From Pseudomonadota bacterium (GTDB lineage Bacteria; Pseudomonadota; Alphaproteobacteria; Micropepsales; Micropepsaceae), in assembly GCA_021851325.1 (NCBI GenBank), contig JAJZDZ010000007.1, forward strand, positions 93,491 through 157,490: a DNA stretch of 64,000 nucleotides. Direction: 5' to 3'. Every line of letters starts with the position of its first letter. Position 1 is the first letter of the stretch. Positions 54,897 through 63,034 of this stretch are shown in pieces. Below the pieces are notes generated by a model, which was not told where the DNA came from, did no database searches, and saw only the letters and a program-made list of their open reading frames with translations. The position numbers and the translations under genes were made by a program.

Positions 54897-56684
54897 TCAG
54901 TAAACGCGGGCCTTGGGCTTGATATACTCGATATCGTTGGAGAGTGTGTAGCTGTGCACCGGCCGATAGTCGATGCTGACCTCTCCAGATTTGATGTCCA
55001 GCCAGGCTAAGGTATGCTTCATCCAATTGGTATCGTCACGCTCAGGAAAATCTTCGCGCGCGTGAGCGCCACGGCTTTCCTGACGATTGACTGCGCCAGC
55101 GACGGTTACTGCCGCAAGTGCGATCAGATTTTCGAATTCGAGGGTTTCTACCAGGTCAGAATTCCAGATCATTGAGCGATCGGATACGCGAACGTCATCC
55201 TTTGCCCGATAGATTTCCGCGATCCGCTTTTTTCCGGACTCTAGCGTCTCTCCAGTCCGAAATACCGCGGCATCTTCCTGCATGGCGCGCTGCATCTGCA
55301 TACGCAATTGTGCCGTAGGCGTATTTCCGCTGGCATGGCGAAGGCGATCCAACCTCTCAAGCGCGTCTTGCCCGGCATCCTTGCGCAGCGCAGCGTGCTT
55401 TTGGTTGGGCTCAAGGGTTTTGGCACATTGCATGCCGGCGGCCTTTCCGAACACCACAAGGTCGATGAGCGAATTGGATCCGAGCCGGTTGGCGCCATGA
55501 ACGGAGACACACGCCGCTTCGCCAACCGCCATCAGACCCGGGATGACAGTGTCTGGATTGCCGTCCTTCAGAGTCAGCGCATCTCCCATGTAGTTGGTCG
55601 GAATCCCTCCCATGTTGTAGTGAACAGTGGGCAGCACGGGGATGGGTTCCTTGGTAACATCAACTCCGGCGAAAATGCGGGCGCTCTCTGAAATGCCAGG
55701 CAGACGCTCATGAATGATCTTGGGATCGAGATGCGAAAGATGCAGATGGATGTGATCTTTGAGCGGACCGACGCCACGACCCTCACGAATTTCCATGGTC
55801 ATGGCCCGGCTGACGACGTCGCGTGATGCCAAATCCTTGGCGCTGGGGGCATAACGCTCCATGAAGCGCTCGCCCTGGGAATTGGTCAGATACCCGCCTT
55901 CGCCACGCACCCCTTCGGTGATCAGAACGCCGGCACCGTAAATGCCGGTGGGATGAAACTGTACGAATTCCATGTCCTGAAGCGGGAATCCGGCCCGCAG
56001 CACCATGGCGTTGCCGTCTCCAGTCTGGGTATGAGCACCGGTACAGGAAAAATAGGTACGCCCATAGCCTCCAGTCGCGATGATGACGCGATGGGAACGG
56101 AAGCGATGGATGGTGCCATCGTCGAGATTCCAGGCCATCAATCCACGAACCACGCCATCTTCGACTATCAGGTCAAGGGCGAGGTATTCGATGAAAAAAT
56201 TGGTATCGTGCTTTACGCATTGTCCGTAGAGCGTGTGCAGCATCGCATGACCCGTACGGTCAGCGGCGGCGCAGGTGCGCTGTACGATTCCCTGACCGAA
56301 GTTTGAGGTCATGCCGCCAAAGGCGCGCTGATAGATCTTGCCGTCCTCGGTTCGGCTGAAGGGAACACCAAAGTGTTCGAGTTCGTAGACTGCTTCGGGG
56401 GCATTACGACAAAGAAATTCGATGGCGTCCTGATCGCCCAGCCAATCGGAGCCTTTGACGGTATCGTACATATGCCAGCGCCAGTCATCCTCGCCCATGT
56501 TTCCCAGCGAGGCGGCAATGCCGCCCTGCGCCGCCACAGTGTGACTGCGGGTGGGGAAGACTTTGGTGATACAAGCCGTTTTGAGCCCGCTCGCAGCCGC
56601 TTCGAGAGTCGCCCGCAAGCCGGAGCCTCCGGCTCCAACTACGACAACGTCATAGGTATGGTCGATGATCTCGTATGCGGTCAT
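54897..56684 (-). CDS. sdhA: Succinate dehydrogenase flavoprotein subunit
   Basis: 595 residues. Oxidises succinate to fumarate and passes electrons to the Fe-S subunit. FAD-binding [14 protein letters not shown], the covalent flavin His in [21 protein letters not shown], catalytic Arg region [10 protein letters not shown] and the C-terminal [15 protein letters not shown] are intact. Follows sdhD by 19 bases. The iron-sulfur subunit sdhB is not next to it but 4.2 kb away on the other strand. Confidence 0.98.
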   Translation of the reverse strand: MTAYEIIDHTYDVVVVGAGGSGLRATLEAAASGLKTACITKVFPTRSHTVAAQGGIAASLGNMGEDDWRWHMYDTVKGSDWLGDQDAIEFLCRNAPEAVYELEHFGVPFSRTEDGKIYQRAFGGMTSNFGQGIVQRTCAAADRTGHAMLHTLYGQCVKHDTNFFIEYLALDLIVEDGVVRGLMAWNLDDGTIHRFRSHRVIIATGGYGRTYFSCTGAHTQTGDGNAMVLRAGFPLQDMEFVQFHPTGIYGAGVLITEGVRGEGGYLTNSQGERFMERYAPSAKDLASRDVVSRAMTMEIREGRGVGPLKDHIHLHLSHLDPKIIHERLPGISESARIFAGVDVTKEPIPVLPTVHYNMGGIPTNYMGDALTLKDGNPDTVIPGLMAVGEAACVSVHGANRLGSNSLIDLVVFGKAAGMQCAKTLEPNQKHAALRKDAGQDALERLDRLRHASGNTPTAQLRMQMQRAMQEDAAVFRTGETLESGKKRIAEIYRAKDDVRVSDRSMIWNSDLVETLEFENLIALAAVTVAGAVNRQESRGAHAREDFPERDDTNWMKHTLAWLDIKSGEVSIDYRPVHSYTLSNDIEYIKPKARVY

Positions 56685-56703
56685 GGCGTGAGGTCCAAAT
56701 TTC

Positions 56704-57078
56704 TTAAAGCGCGATGCGGTACATGGCGAACAGGCTCGCCGCAGCTACGGCCCAGGCAAACGCCTTGTTGAGAACAAGCAGTACGATCTTGTTGCCGTCG
56801 TGATGCACGTAATCCTCTATAACCACCTGAATGCCAAGCTGCATATGGAGTACGGAGGCAATCACAAACAGCACCATCAGGATGGCCGACACCGGTGCGT
56901 GTAAAAAGGCCAGAACCTGTTGCCGTGAAGCTCCAACAAGATTGAGCATGGAAAACCCGAGCCAGCACGACAGTGGCACGAGTGCTGCCGCACTGACCCG
57001 CTGACGCCAGAAGTGCTCAACCCCGGAATGCGCGCTGCCCAGCCCTTCGACCCGGGAAAGTGGGGTGTGATAGGCCAT
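56704..57078 (-). CDS. sdhD: Succinate dehydrogenase membrane anchor subunit
   Basis: 124 residues from ATG 57078 with GGAGG upstream. Three TM helices and the heme/quinone-side motif [15 protein letters not shown]. Its ATG overlaps the sdhC stop (TGATG). Confidence 0.94.
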   Translation of the reverse strand: MAYHTPLSRVEGLGSAHSGVEHFWRQRVSAAALVPLSCWLGFSMLNLVGASRQQVLAFLHAPVSAILMVLFVIASVLHMQLGIQVVIEDYVHHDGNKIVLLVLNKAFAWAVAAASLFAMYRIAL

Positions 57079-57494
57079 CACATACCTCCAAACGAGAACA
57101 GGCCGTAGAGATAGACGCCCGCGGCCAGTAAAATGGACAGGACAATGATCGTGACGCTCACCCGGTTGGCGAAGCGCGGGGCAAAGCCATAGCCGAAGTC
57201 CCAGGCCAGATGGCGAATGCCGCTGAGCAGGTGATAACAAAGCGACCAGACGAAGCCGAAGACGAAAATTTGCCCCACCCAGGTAAAGACGAGTGCACCA
57301 AAGGTGGCATAGGCATCGGGGCCGCTGGCCAGAGCCATCAGCCACCAGGCCAGACCCGCCATGCCAATACTGAGGCCGACCCCGGTCGCGCGATGTACGA
57401 TGGAGGTCATCATTGTCGGGCTCCAGTGATAGATCTGGAGGTGAGGCGAAAGCGGGCGCTGGCGCGGCCCGGAGCGAACGGCGTTATCGGCCAT
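57078..57494 (-). CDS. sdhC: Succinate dehydrogenase cytochrome b556 subunit
   Basis: 138 residues from ATG 57494. Signature RPLSPHLQIYHWSPTMMTSIVHRATG in parts, heme-b His in the HLLSGIRHLAWD segment, and three TM helices. First gene of the sdhCDA operon. A long frame continues upstream into antisense of rpe and is not coding. Confidence 0.96.
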   Translation of the reverse strand: MADNAVRSGPRQRPLSPHLQIYHWSPTMMTSIVHRATGVGLSIGMAGLAWWLMALASGPDAYATFGALVFTWVGQIFVFGFVWSLCYHLLSGIRHLAWDFGYGFAPRFANRVSVTIIVLSILLAAGVYLYGLFSFGGM

Positions 57495-57713
57495 GGAAAC
57501 TTCCGGAAAGCTGGACAAATCGGGGCGGAGTGTAGGGGCCCAAGCCCTCAAGTCAACTTGCAGGTGGAGGCAGGATGAGGCGGGCCTCGCCGTCGGATTG
57601 TCGCACCGCGGGGCAGGGGGGCGGGCTCTGTCCCGAAAATGTCCCGTTGTTCCTTGGCTCCAGCGGCCATTGGTGCCTTGCGGCCACATCGAGAATCCGG
57701 CACTGCTGTAAGT

Positions 57714-58370
57714 ATGACCCCAGTCCGTATTGCGCCGTCGATCCTGTCCGCAGATTTCGCGCAACTTGGCGCGGAAGTCGCCGCGATCGATGCCGCGGGA
57801 GCCGATTTTATCCACATCGACGTGATGGACGGTCACTTTGTACCCAACCTCACGATCGGTCCGCTGGTGGTTCGCGCCTTGCGCCCCCATAGCCGCAAGA
57901 GTTTTGATTGCCACCTGATGATTGCCCCGGCGGATCCCTATATCGAGGCCTTTGCCGAAGCCGGTGCCGACATCATATCGGTCCACCCCGAGGCTGGCCC
58001 ACACGTGCACCGAACGCTGCAGTTGATTCGAAGCTTCGGAAAGTCTCCGGGAATTGTTCTCAATCCGGCCACGCCCATACAGGCGATCGATTATGTCCTC
58101 GATCTGGTCGATCTGGTTCTGATCATGAGCGTAAACCCTGGATTCGGTGGCCAAAGTTTTATCGACAGCCAGTTGCGCAAGATTGAGGCAGCCGCTGAGC
58201 GCATTGCCAAAAGTGGCCGCCGGATCGCTCTTGAGGTCGATGGCGGAATTACGCCCGCCACGGCCCGTCAAGCGGTCGCCGCTGGCGCCGATGTGCTGGT
58301 GGCGGGTACGGCAGTATTTAGCGGGGGCAGAGGCAATTATGCCGCGAATGTCGCGGCGCTGCGCGGATGA
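57714..58370 (+). CDS. rpe: Ribulose-phosphate 3-epimerase
   Basis: 218 residues from ATG 57714. TIM barrel with [14 protein letters not shown], metal-ligand [22 protein letters not shown] and EVDGGI. Interconverts ribulose-5-P and xylulose-5-P in the pentose-phosphate and Calvin pathways. Divergent from sdhC. The heparinase ATG overlaps its stop, a common alphaproteobacterial pairing. Confidence 0.97.
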   Translation: MTPVRIAPSILSADFAQLGAEVAAIDAAGADFIHIDVMDGHFVPNLTIGPLVVRALRPHSRKSFDCHLMIAPADPYIEAFAEAGADIISVHPEAGPHVHRTLQLIRSFGKSPGIVLNPATPIQAIDYVLDLVDLVLIMSVNPGFGGQSFIDSQLRKIEAAAERIAKSGRRIALEVDGGITPATARQAVAAGADVLVAGTAVFSGGRGNYAANVAALRG

Positions 58371-60094
58371 ACGAGGCCGTGATGGGCGCGGAGCGCCATG
58401 TTCGGAAAGCATCTGGTGCCGCCCTCCCGCTGGCGCTAGTGCCGGAGCTTGCAGCCGCTGAGGTGGATCGTCTCGTAACGCCATGGCGTACGGCCTGGCG
58501 CCGCAACTGGTTTTATCGCAGGTTGCTAAAGGGAAAGCTGTGCGACCGGCTACGCTATCAGCCCGCTGACCTGTTACCTCGCCAGCTTGAACACGCCGAA
58601 ATGCTGCTGCGCGGACGCTTCAGTTTTGGCGGCGACAGCGTCGATATTCAGAGCGGCTCGATCTTTGATGCGCCAGCGCCGTCAGCCAGCTGGGCCCGGG
58701 GCCTGCACGCCTTCGACTTCCTGCCGCCTCTTGCCCAGGCCGGAGGTGAACCTGCCCGGATCTTGGCGACCAATCTCATTGGACAGTGGCTCAAGCGCTA
58801 TCCGCGCTATCGCGAACCACAGTGGCAGACCGAGGTCACCGCCCAGCGCCTCATCAACCTGTTCGTCCATGGTCGCTTTGTGATTGCCAATTCCGATTTG
58901 GTATGGCGGTCGAGGCTTTTTGTGTCACTTCAGGAGCAGGCGCGGCTGCTGGCCCGGGTTGCCCACAAGGCCCCAGAGGGACTGGCACGCTTGGAGGCGG
59001 CCGCTGCGCTGACACTGTCTGGCGCCTGTCTCGATGATTCGCCCAAGCGGCTGGGGCAGGGTTTGCAGCGATTCGAGGCGGAAATCGCGGCGCAGATACT
59101 TCCTGATGGCGGCCATGTGGATCGGTGTCCGGAAACCCTGATGCATGCCTTTCGCCATTTGGTGACAGTGATCGAAGCTGCCCAGGCGATGTCCCATCCG
59201 GTTCCCTCAAGCCTTCTGTCGGCGCGAGACCGCATGGCACCCATGCTGCGCTTCTTTCGTAATGGGCAGGGAACGCTTAGTCTCTTCAATGGAGGTCATG
59301 AAGGCGACCGCGCTACACTCTCCTCTCTGCTGCAGCGTGACGAGGCGGGCGGTATGCCCTTTGGGTTTGCGCCCCATTCCAAGTTCCAGCGAATGACCGC
59401 CGCCAAGAGCTTTGTCGTGATGGATGTTGGACCATTTCCCACCGGCGTCTATGCCAATAGCGCCCATGCCGGCTGCCTGGCCTTCGAGTTCAGTTCCGGA
59501 CCACAGCGTCTGGTGGTGAACTGCGGGAGCAGTCCGAAGTGGGATGGGGTGCTGCGGTCGACAGCGGCGCACTCGACGGTGACCGTGGCCGATACCTCGA
59601 TGGGGCAGGTCCTGCGCTCGGACTTCGCGCGCCGGCTCATCGGCCCGCGTATGCTGGGAGGCCCCGATGAGGTCAATAGCGAACGCCTCGAAGCGACCCA
59701 GGGAACCAGCGTTTCCGCCAGTCATGACGGATACTTACGGCGTTTTGGTTTGGTGCATGCCCGCCAGCTCAGCCTTTCTGCCGACGGTACAAGGCTCATC
59801 GGCAAGGATCGACTGGTCCCCAAGATGGTACGCCGGGGACAATGTCAGGTTGCGATACGCTTCCATCTCCATCCCGACATCCGTGTCTCACCGGCACAGG
59901 GGGGCGGGCTGTTATTGAAGCTGCCCGGCGGGGAAGGCTGGCGTTTCCGCAGCGCCGGCGAACCTGCCATCGAGGAGAGCTTGTATGTCGCCAGCCAGAC
60001 CCCCAGGCGCTGCGAGCAAATTGTCATCACGGGCGAGGTTGGCCGCGAAACCCTGGAGCTGGCCTGGATGTTTGAACGGATGAGCGCCGCATGA
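58367..60094 (+). CDS. Heparinase II/III family protein
   Basis: 575 residues. N-terminal alpha-helical toroid part (about 60-330) with [20 protein letters not shown], and a C-terminal beta-sandwich (about 340-560) with [20 protein letters not shown] and [14 protein letters not shown]. Such proteins cleave acidic or other surface polysaccharides by elimination; in this position next to rpe they may act in the envelope, although no signal peptide is seen here. Overlaps neighbours by four bases on both sides. Confidence 0.9.
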   Translation: MNEAVMGAERHVRKASGAALPLALVPELAAAEVDRLVTPWRTAWRRNWFYRRLLKGKLCDRLRYQPADLLPRQLEHAEMLLRGRFSFGGDSVDIQSGSIFDAPAPSASWARGLHAFDFLPPLAQAGGEPARILATNLIGQWLKRYPRYREPQWQTEVTAQRLINLFVHGRFVIANSDLVWRSRLFVSLQEQARLLARVAHKAPEGLARLEAAAALTLSGACLDDSPKRLGQGLQRFEAEIAAQILPDGGHVDRCPETLMHAFRHLVTVIEAAQAMSHPVPSSLLSARDRMAPMLRFFRNGQGTLSLFNGGHEGDRATLSSLLQRDEAGGMPFGFAPHSKFQRMTAAKSFVVMDVGPFPTGVYANSAHAGCLAFEFSSGPQRLVVNCGSSPKWDGVLRSTAAHSTVTVADTSMGQVLRSDFARRLIGPRMLGGPDEVNSERLEATQGTSVSASHDGYLRRFGLVHARQLSLSADGTRLIGKDRLVPKMVRRGQCQVAIRFHLHPDIRVSPAQGGGLLLKLPGGEGWRFRSAGEPAIEESLYVASQTPRRCEQIVITGEVGRETLELAWMFERMSAA

Positions 60095-60813
60095 CGCAGG
60101 CGTCCTGGTACTGGCGGATTCGCGTGACCGGCGCCTACATCGCGGCGCGCTTTCGACCGCTGCCCAGACTAACCGACCGGCAATGCAACATCTGCGGCTA
60201 TTACGGCCCCTTCGGTCCGGGAGGTAAGGGCACACGCCATGATGCGAGGTGCCCGCATTGCCGCTCAGTTGAACGTGACCGCCTCTTCAAGTTATGGCTG
60301 GATAAAGAGCCGCAATCCCTTGTGCAAAAAGATGTTTTGCACTTTGCGCCGGAACGCAGCGTAGCTTCGCTGGTCCGCCCGCTGGCGCGGCGCTATCGCA
60401 GCGCGGACATTGCCCCTGGACGGGCCGATCTGGTGTTGAACATCGAACAACTCGCGCTGGAAGCGGCGAGCGTTGAGGCGGTCATCTGTGCCCATGTACT
60501 TGAGCATGTTGACGACGGTAAGGCGCTGCGTGAACTCTTCCGCGTCCTGAAGCCGGGAGGTCTTGCGGTAATTTCTGTACCGATCATCGAAGGCTGGTCT
60601 GTGAGCTACGAAAATCCAGCAGTCGTTACGGCGCGCGAACGGGCACTGCATTTTGGGCAGTGGGACCACGTCCGCTATTATGGGGCAGACCTGCGCGAGC
60701 GAATCCGCTCGGCCGGGTTTTCCTTGGGTGAATTTACCGCCAGGCCGGACGAGGTGGTGCGCCATGGCCTCATCCGCGGAGACACGCTGTTTCTCGCACG
60801 CAGGCCGGACTGA
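60091..60813 (+). CDS. SAM-dependent methyltransferase with N-terminal zinc-ribbon-like motif
   Basis: 240 residues. N-terminal Cys cluster: CNICGYYG and RCPHCRSVERD, a possible zinc ribbon. Then a class I methyltransferase core: ADLVLNIEQLALEAASVEA, AHVLEHVDDGKALRELFRVLKPGG (motifs around the acidic and LKPGG post). Substrate unknown. It overlaps the heparinase stop (ATGA). Confidence 0.88.
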   Translation: MTQASWYWRIRVTGAYIAARFRPLPRLTDRQCNICGYYGPFGPGGKGTRHDARCPHCRSVERDRLFKLWLDKEPQSLVQKDVLHFAPERSVASLVRPLARRYRSADIAPGRADLVLNIEQLALEAASVEAVICAHVLEHVDDGKALRELFRVLKPGGLAVISVPIIEGWSVSYENPAVVTARERALHFGQWDHVRYYGADLRERIRSAGFSLGEFTARPDEVVRHGLIRGDTLFLARRPD

Positions 60814-60930
60814 TGCATGCGACACGGGAGCCCGGTGGGGGCGCTTATCGCGTTCCAGCGTTGCAGCCGGAAGGGCGGGTTGCTATTCAGAAAAGGCTTT
60901 GAATCGGCCGTCAGGCCAAGGAGTTGTTCC

Positions 60931-61725
60931 ATGGTGCAGTTTACATTGCCGCGTGGTAGTGAGCCCAAGCCGGGCAAAGTGTGGCCGGGTCCGACCACCG
61001 CCAATGGCAAAAAGCCCAAGAGAACCAAGGATTTTCGGGTTTATCGCTTCAATCCGGATGATGGTGGAAACCCCACTATCGACACCTATCGCGTGGACCT
61101 CGAGAGTTGCGGACCGATGGTTCTTGATGCGCTCATCAAGATCAAGAATGAGGTCGACCCCACGCTGACCTTCCGCAGGTCCTGCCGGGAAGGGGTCTGC
61201 GGTTCGTGCGCAATGAATATCGACGGCAAGAATACGCTGGCCTGCACCAAACCCATCAGCGAGATCTCGGGTTCGGTTAAGGTCTATCCCTTGCCGCACA
61301 TGTCCGTGGTTAAGGACCTGGTTCCGGACCTGAACAATTTCTATGCCCAGTACGCTTCCATCGAACCTTACCTGCAGACCAAGACCCCGGCACCGGAAAA
61401 GGAATGGCGTCAGTCTCCCGAGCAGCGGGACAAGCTGAACGGCCTTTACGAGTGCATCCTCTGTGCGTGCTGCTCGACTTCATGCCCCAGCTACTGGTGG
61501 AATTCGGAACGCTATCTTGGTCCGGCGGCGCTCCTGCAGTCCTATCGCTGGCTAGCTGACAGCCGGGACGAGGCCAAAGGCGAGCGCCTTGACCGCCTTG
61601 AAGACCCCTTCCGGCTTTATCGCTGCCACACCATCATGAATTGCGCCAATACCTGCCCCAAGGGCCTTAATCCAGCCGAGGCCATTGGTGAGATCAAGCA
61701 ACTCCTGGTGAAGCGGAGCGTGTGA
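60931..61725 (+). CDS. sdhB: Succinate dehydrogenase iron-sulfur subunit
   Basis: 264 residues from ATG 60931 with CAAGGAG upstream. Clusters: 2Fe-2[14 protein letters not shown] ... LAC; 4Fe-4S and 3Fe-4S motifs [16 protein letters not shown] and [14 protein letters not shown]. All 11 ligand positions look complete. Carries electrons from SdhA to the quinone. It sits 117 bases after the methyltransferase, far from sdhCDA and on the opposite strand; its stop is immediately followed by a tRNA-Leu fragment. Confidence 0.97.
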   Translation: MVQFTLPRGSEPKPGKVWPGPTTANGKKPKRTKDFRVYRFNPDDGGNPTIDTYRVDLESCGPMVLDALIKIKNEVDPTLTFRRSCREGVCGSCAMNIDGKNTLACTKPISEISGSVKVYPLPHMSVVKDLVPDLNNFYAQYASIEPYLQTKTPAPEKEWRQSPEQRDKLNGLYECILCACCSTSCPSYWWNSERYLGPAALLQSYRWLADSRDEAKGERLDRLEDPFRLYRCHTIMNCANTCPKGLNPAEAIGEIKQLLVKRSV

Positions 61726-61783
61726 AGACTCAAAATCCAGCGCCCGCAAGGGCATGTCGGTTCGAGTTCGACCTCGGGCACCA
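61726..61783 (+). other. 3' fragment of tRNA-Leu (CAA), probable attachment-site scar
   Basis: From the anticodon loop to CCA: CTCAAAA loop, a variable arm CCCGCAAGGG, T arm GTCGG-TTCGAGT-TCGAC, acceptor 3' strand CTCGGGC, discriminator A and CCA (61781-61783). The matching 5' acceptor strand GCCCGAG and the D arm are absent; upstream lies sdhB coding DNA. The outer anticodon-stem pairs do not form (GAAGA against TCCAG), so homology starts at the anticodon. This is the pattern left by integration of an island into the 3' half of a tRNA gene. Confidence 0.75.
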
Positions 61784-61784
61784 A

Positions 61785-62006
61785 TTATTGAGCCCAGTAA
61801 GGTAGAGGCCATGTTTGTGGCATCCAGTACGGTTGCTCCGATCTCATCCCGCTAACAGGTAAAACGGCCGGGTAGGCGGCAATATCCCCGTCACCGATCT
61901 TCTGCCAGACAGTGGCCACGCGGTCCCGGCCAACAACATCGCCCACAACAACATGGTAGGTGGGTGTATGAGCATTCGCATGTAGGCGCACTTCGGCGAC
62001 GAGCAT
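61785..62006 (-). pseudogene. Truncated unknown ORF between att-like fragment and IS110 end
   Basis: A minus-strand frame whose stop (61785-61787) lies one base after the tRNA CCA end and whose upstream part is replaced by the IS110-family terminus at about 62007. About 73 codons remain, including LHANAHTPTYHVVVGD and VATVWQKIGDGD. I do not recognise it with confidence; a weak similarity to the small DUF736-type proteins of mobile elements is a guess. It would be cargo of an element. Confidence 0.35.
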
Positions 62007-62324
62007 TAGAGTATCCGTGATTATCAAGTCAGATTTGGCGTCCGCATTCTTCCGTCTCTGAGCAGGGCGTTGGCCAGAATGAGGAGCTTTCGCATGATTG
62101 CGGTGAGAGCGACCTTGGCTGGCTTTCCGGCTGTGATGAGGGCGCGGTATTTGTCCTTGAGATCGGCATTGAAGCGGACAGCGACGAGGGCGGGCATATA
62201 GACGGATTGACGCAATTGCGCGCGTCCGCCGCGGATCATTCGCTTTCCGGAAAGTTGTCCGGAGTCCCGCGCTATGGGAGCCAGCCCGGCCAGGCTGGCG
62301 ACGCATTTGTGTTCGATGTGGCCC
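62007..62324 (-). mobile_element. IS110-family element, 3' fragment
   Basis: About 318 bases near-identical, in reverse orientation, to the 3' end of the complete IS110-family copy (its bases 63682-63999). Encodes the last about 100 residues of the transposase, including IRGGRAQLRQSVYMPALVAVRFN. The match stops abruptly at 62324, where IS630-family sequence begins. Small differences (for example A/T at the end) show the copies have diverged slightly. Confidence 0.88.
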
Positions 62325-62816
62325 CCGCGAGCCTGTCGCGCTTTCTTATACGCAACGGATTCCGGCTAAAAAAAGACCTTAGTGGCGAGCGAGCAGTCCC
62401 GCCCGGACGTCGCGCAGCAGCGCGATGAGTGGTTCCGATTGCGCCAGCCGCGCATGCGTATCGAGCCGCACCGCCTGCTTTTCATAGATGAGACGGGAAC
62501 GACAACGAAGATGACGCGCCTGCGCGGGCGATGCTCGGCGAACGTCTCTGGATGGATGTCCCCTTCGGCCAAAGGCCCGCGCGTGACGCAGATAATCCAG
62601 GATTGCGGCGCCTGGCCGCTTTTCCTGCCGCCCTACTCGCCCGATCTCAGTCCCATAGAAATGGCCTTCGCCAAGCTCAAGGAGCGCTTGCGAAAGCAGG
62701 GCGCCAGAACCATCGAGGCAGTCTGGCAGGCAATCGGCAACATCTGTCACCTATTCAAACCAACCGAATGCTGGAATTTCTTCCGTCACGCCGGATATGC
62801 AGCCGACTTCATATGA
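62325..62816 (+). pseudogene. Degenerate IS630-family DDE transposase
   Basis: The reading begins inside the protein (SLSRFLIRNGFRLKK), shifts frame at a run of seven A (62368-62374) to continue ASEQSRPDVAQQRDEW and LLFIDETGTTTKMTRLRGR, is shifted again near 62530 and has lost the middle of the catalytic domain, then ends PLFLPPYSPDLSPIEMAFAK to the stop at 62816. The first catalytic Asp (FIDETG) and the last Glu (SPIEM) remain, the middle Asp (LDNxSSHK region) is deleted. The 5' part is missing, cut by the IS110 fragment. Not functional. Confidence 0.85.
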
Positions 62817-62868
62817 CGGTCCGATGCTTGTCTTATGACTTTTCCGGGCCGTTCAGCCAAATTTGTTT

Positions 62869-63034
62869 GCCGCCGACGAGTCACAAGCTCGCCGGCGGCG
62901 GGAGGGGACGGATCGGGACGTTGCTGGCCGTTTGACGGGCCGAGCTAGAGTGTGATCGCCCCTCTCTTTTCCTAGTGGCCTGAACGGATACCCGGGCGTG
63001 CTGGCCCGGATGACAAGCAAAGGACCAGGAAAAG
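62869..63034 (+). ncRNA. Candidate non-coding (bridge-RNA-like) leader of IS110 element
   Basis: The stretch upstream of the transposase holds two strong hairpins: 62869-62899 (stem GCCGCCG/CGGCGGC plus CGAG/CTCG around a 7-base loop) and 62992-63009 (CCGGGC-GTGCTG-GCCCGG). IS110-family elements of the IS621 type encode a bridge RNA in the non-coding left end. That this sequence does so is inference from position and structure only; no target or donor loop was matched. Confidence 0.3.

Noticed and set aside
57495..58484. Long minus-strand extension of sdhC
   Set aside because: The frame stays open through antisense of rpe, but sdhC has a clear N-terminus at 57494 and rpe is unquestionable.
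61552..61812. Minus-strand frame with [16 protein letters not shown]
   Set aside because: This is the antisense translation of the tRNA-Leu fragment, a familiar false ORF, and it overlaps sdhB.
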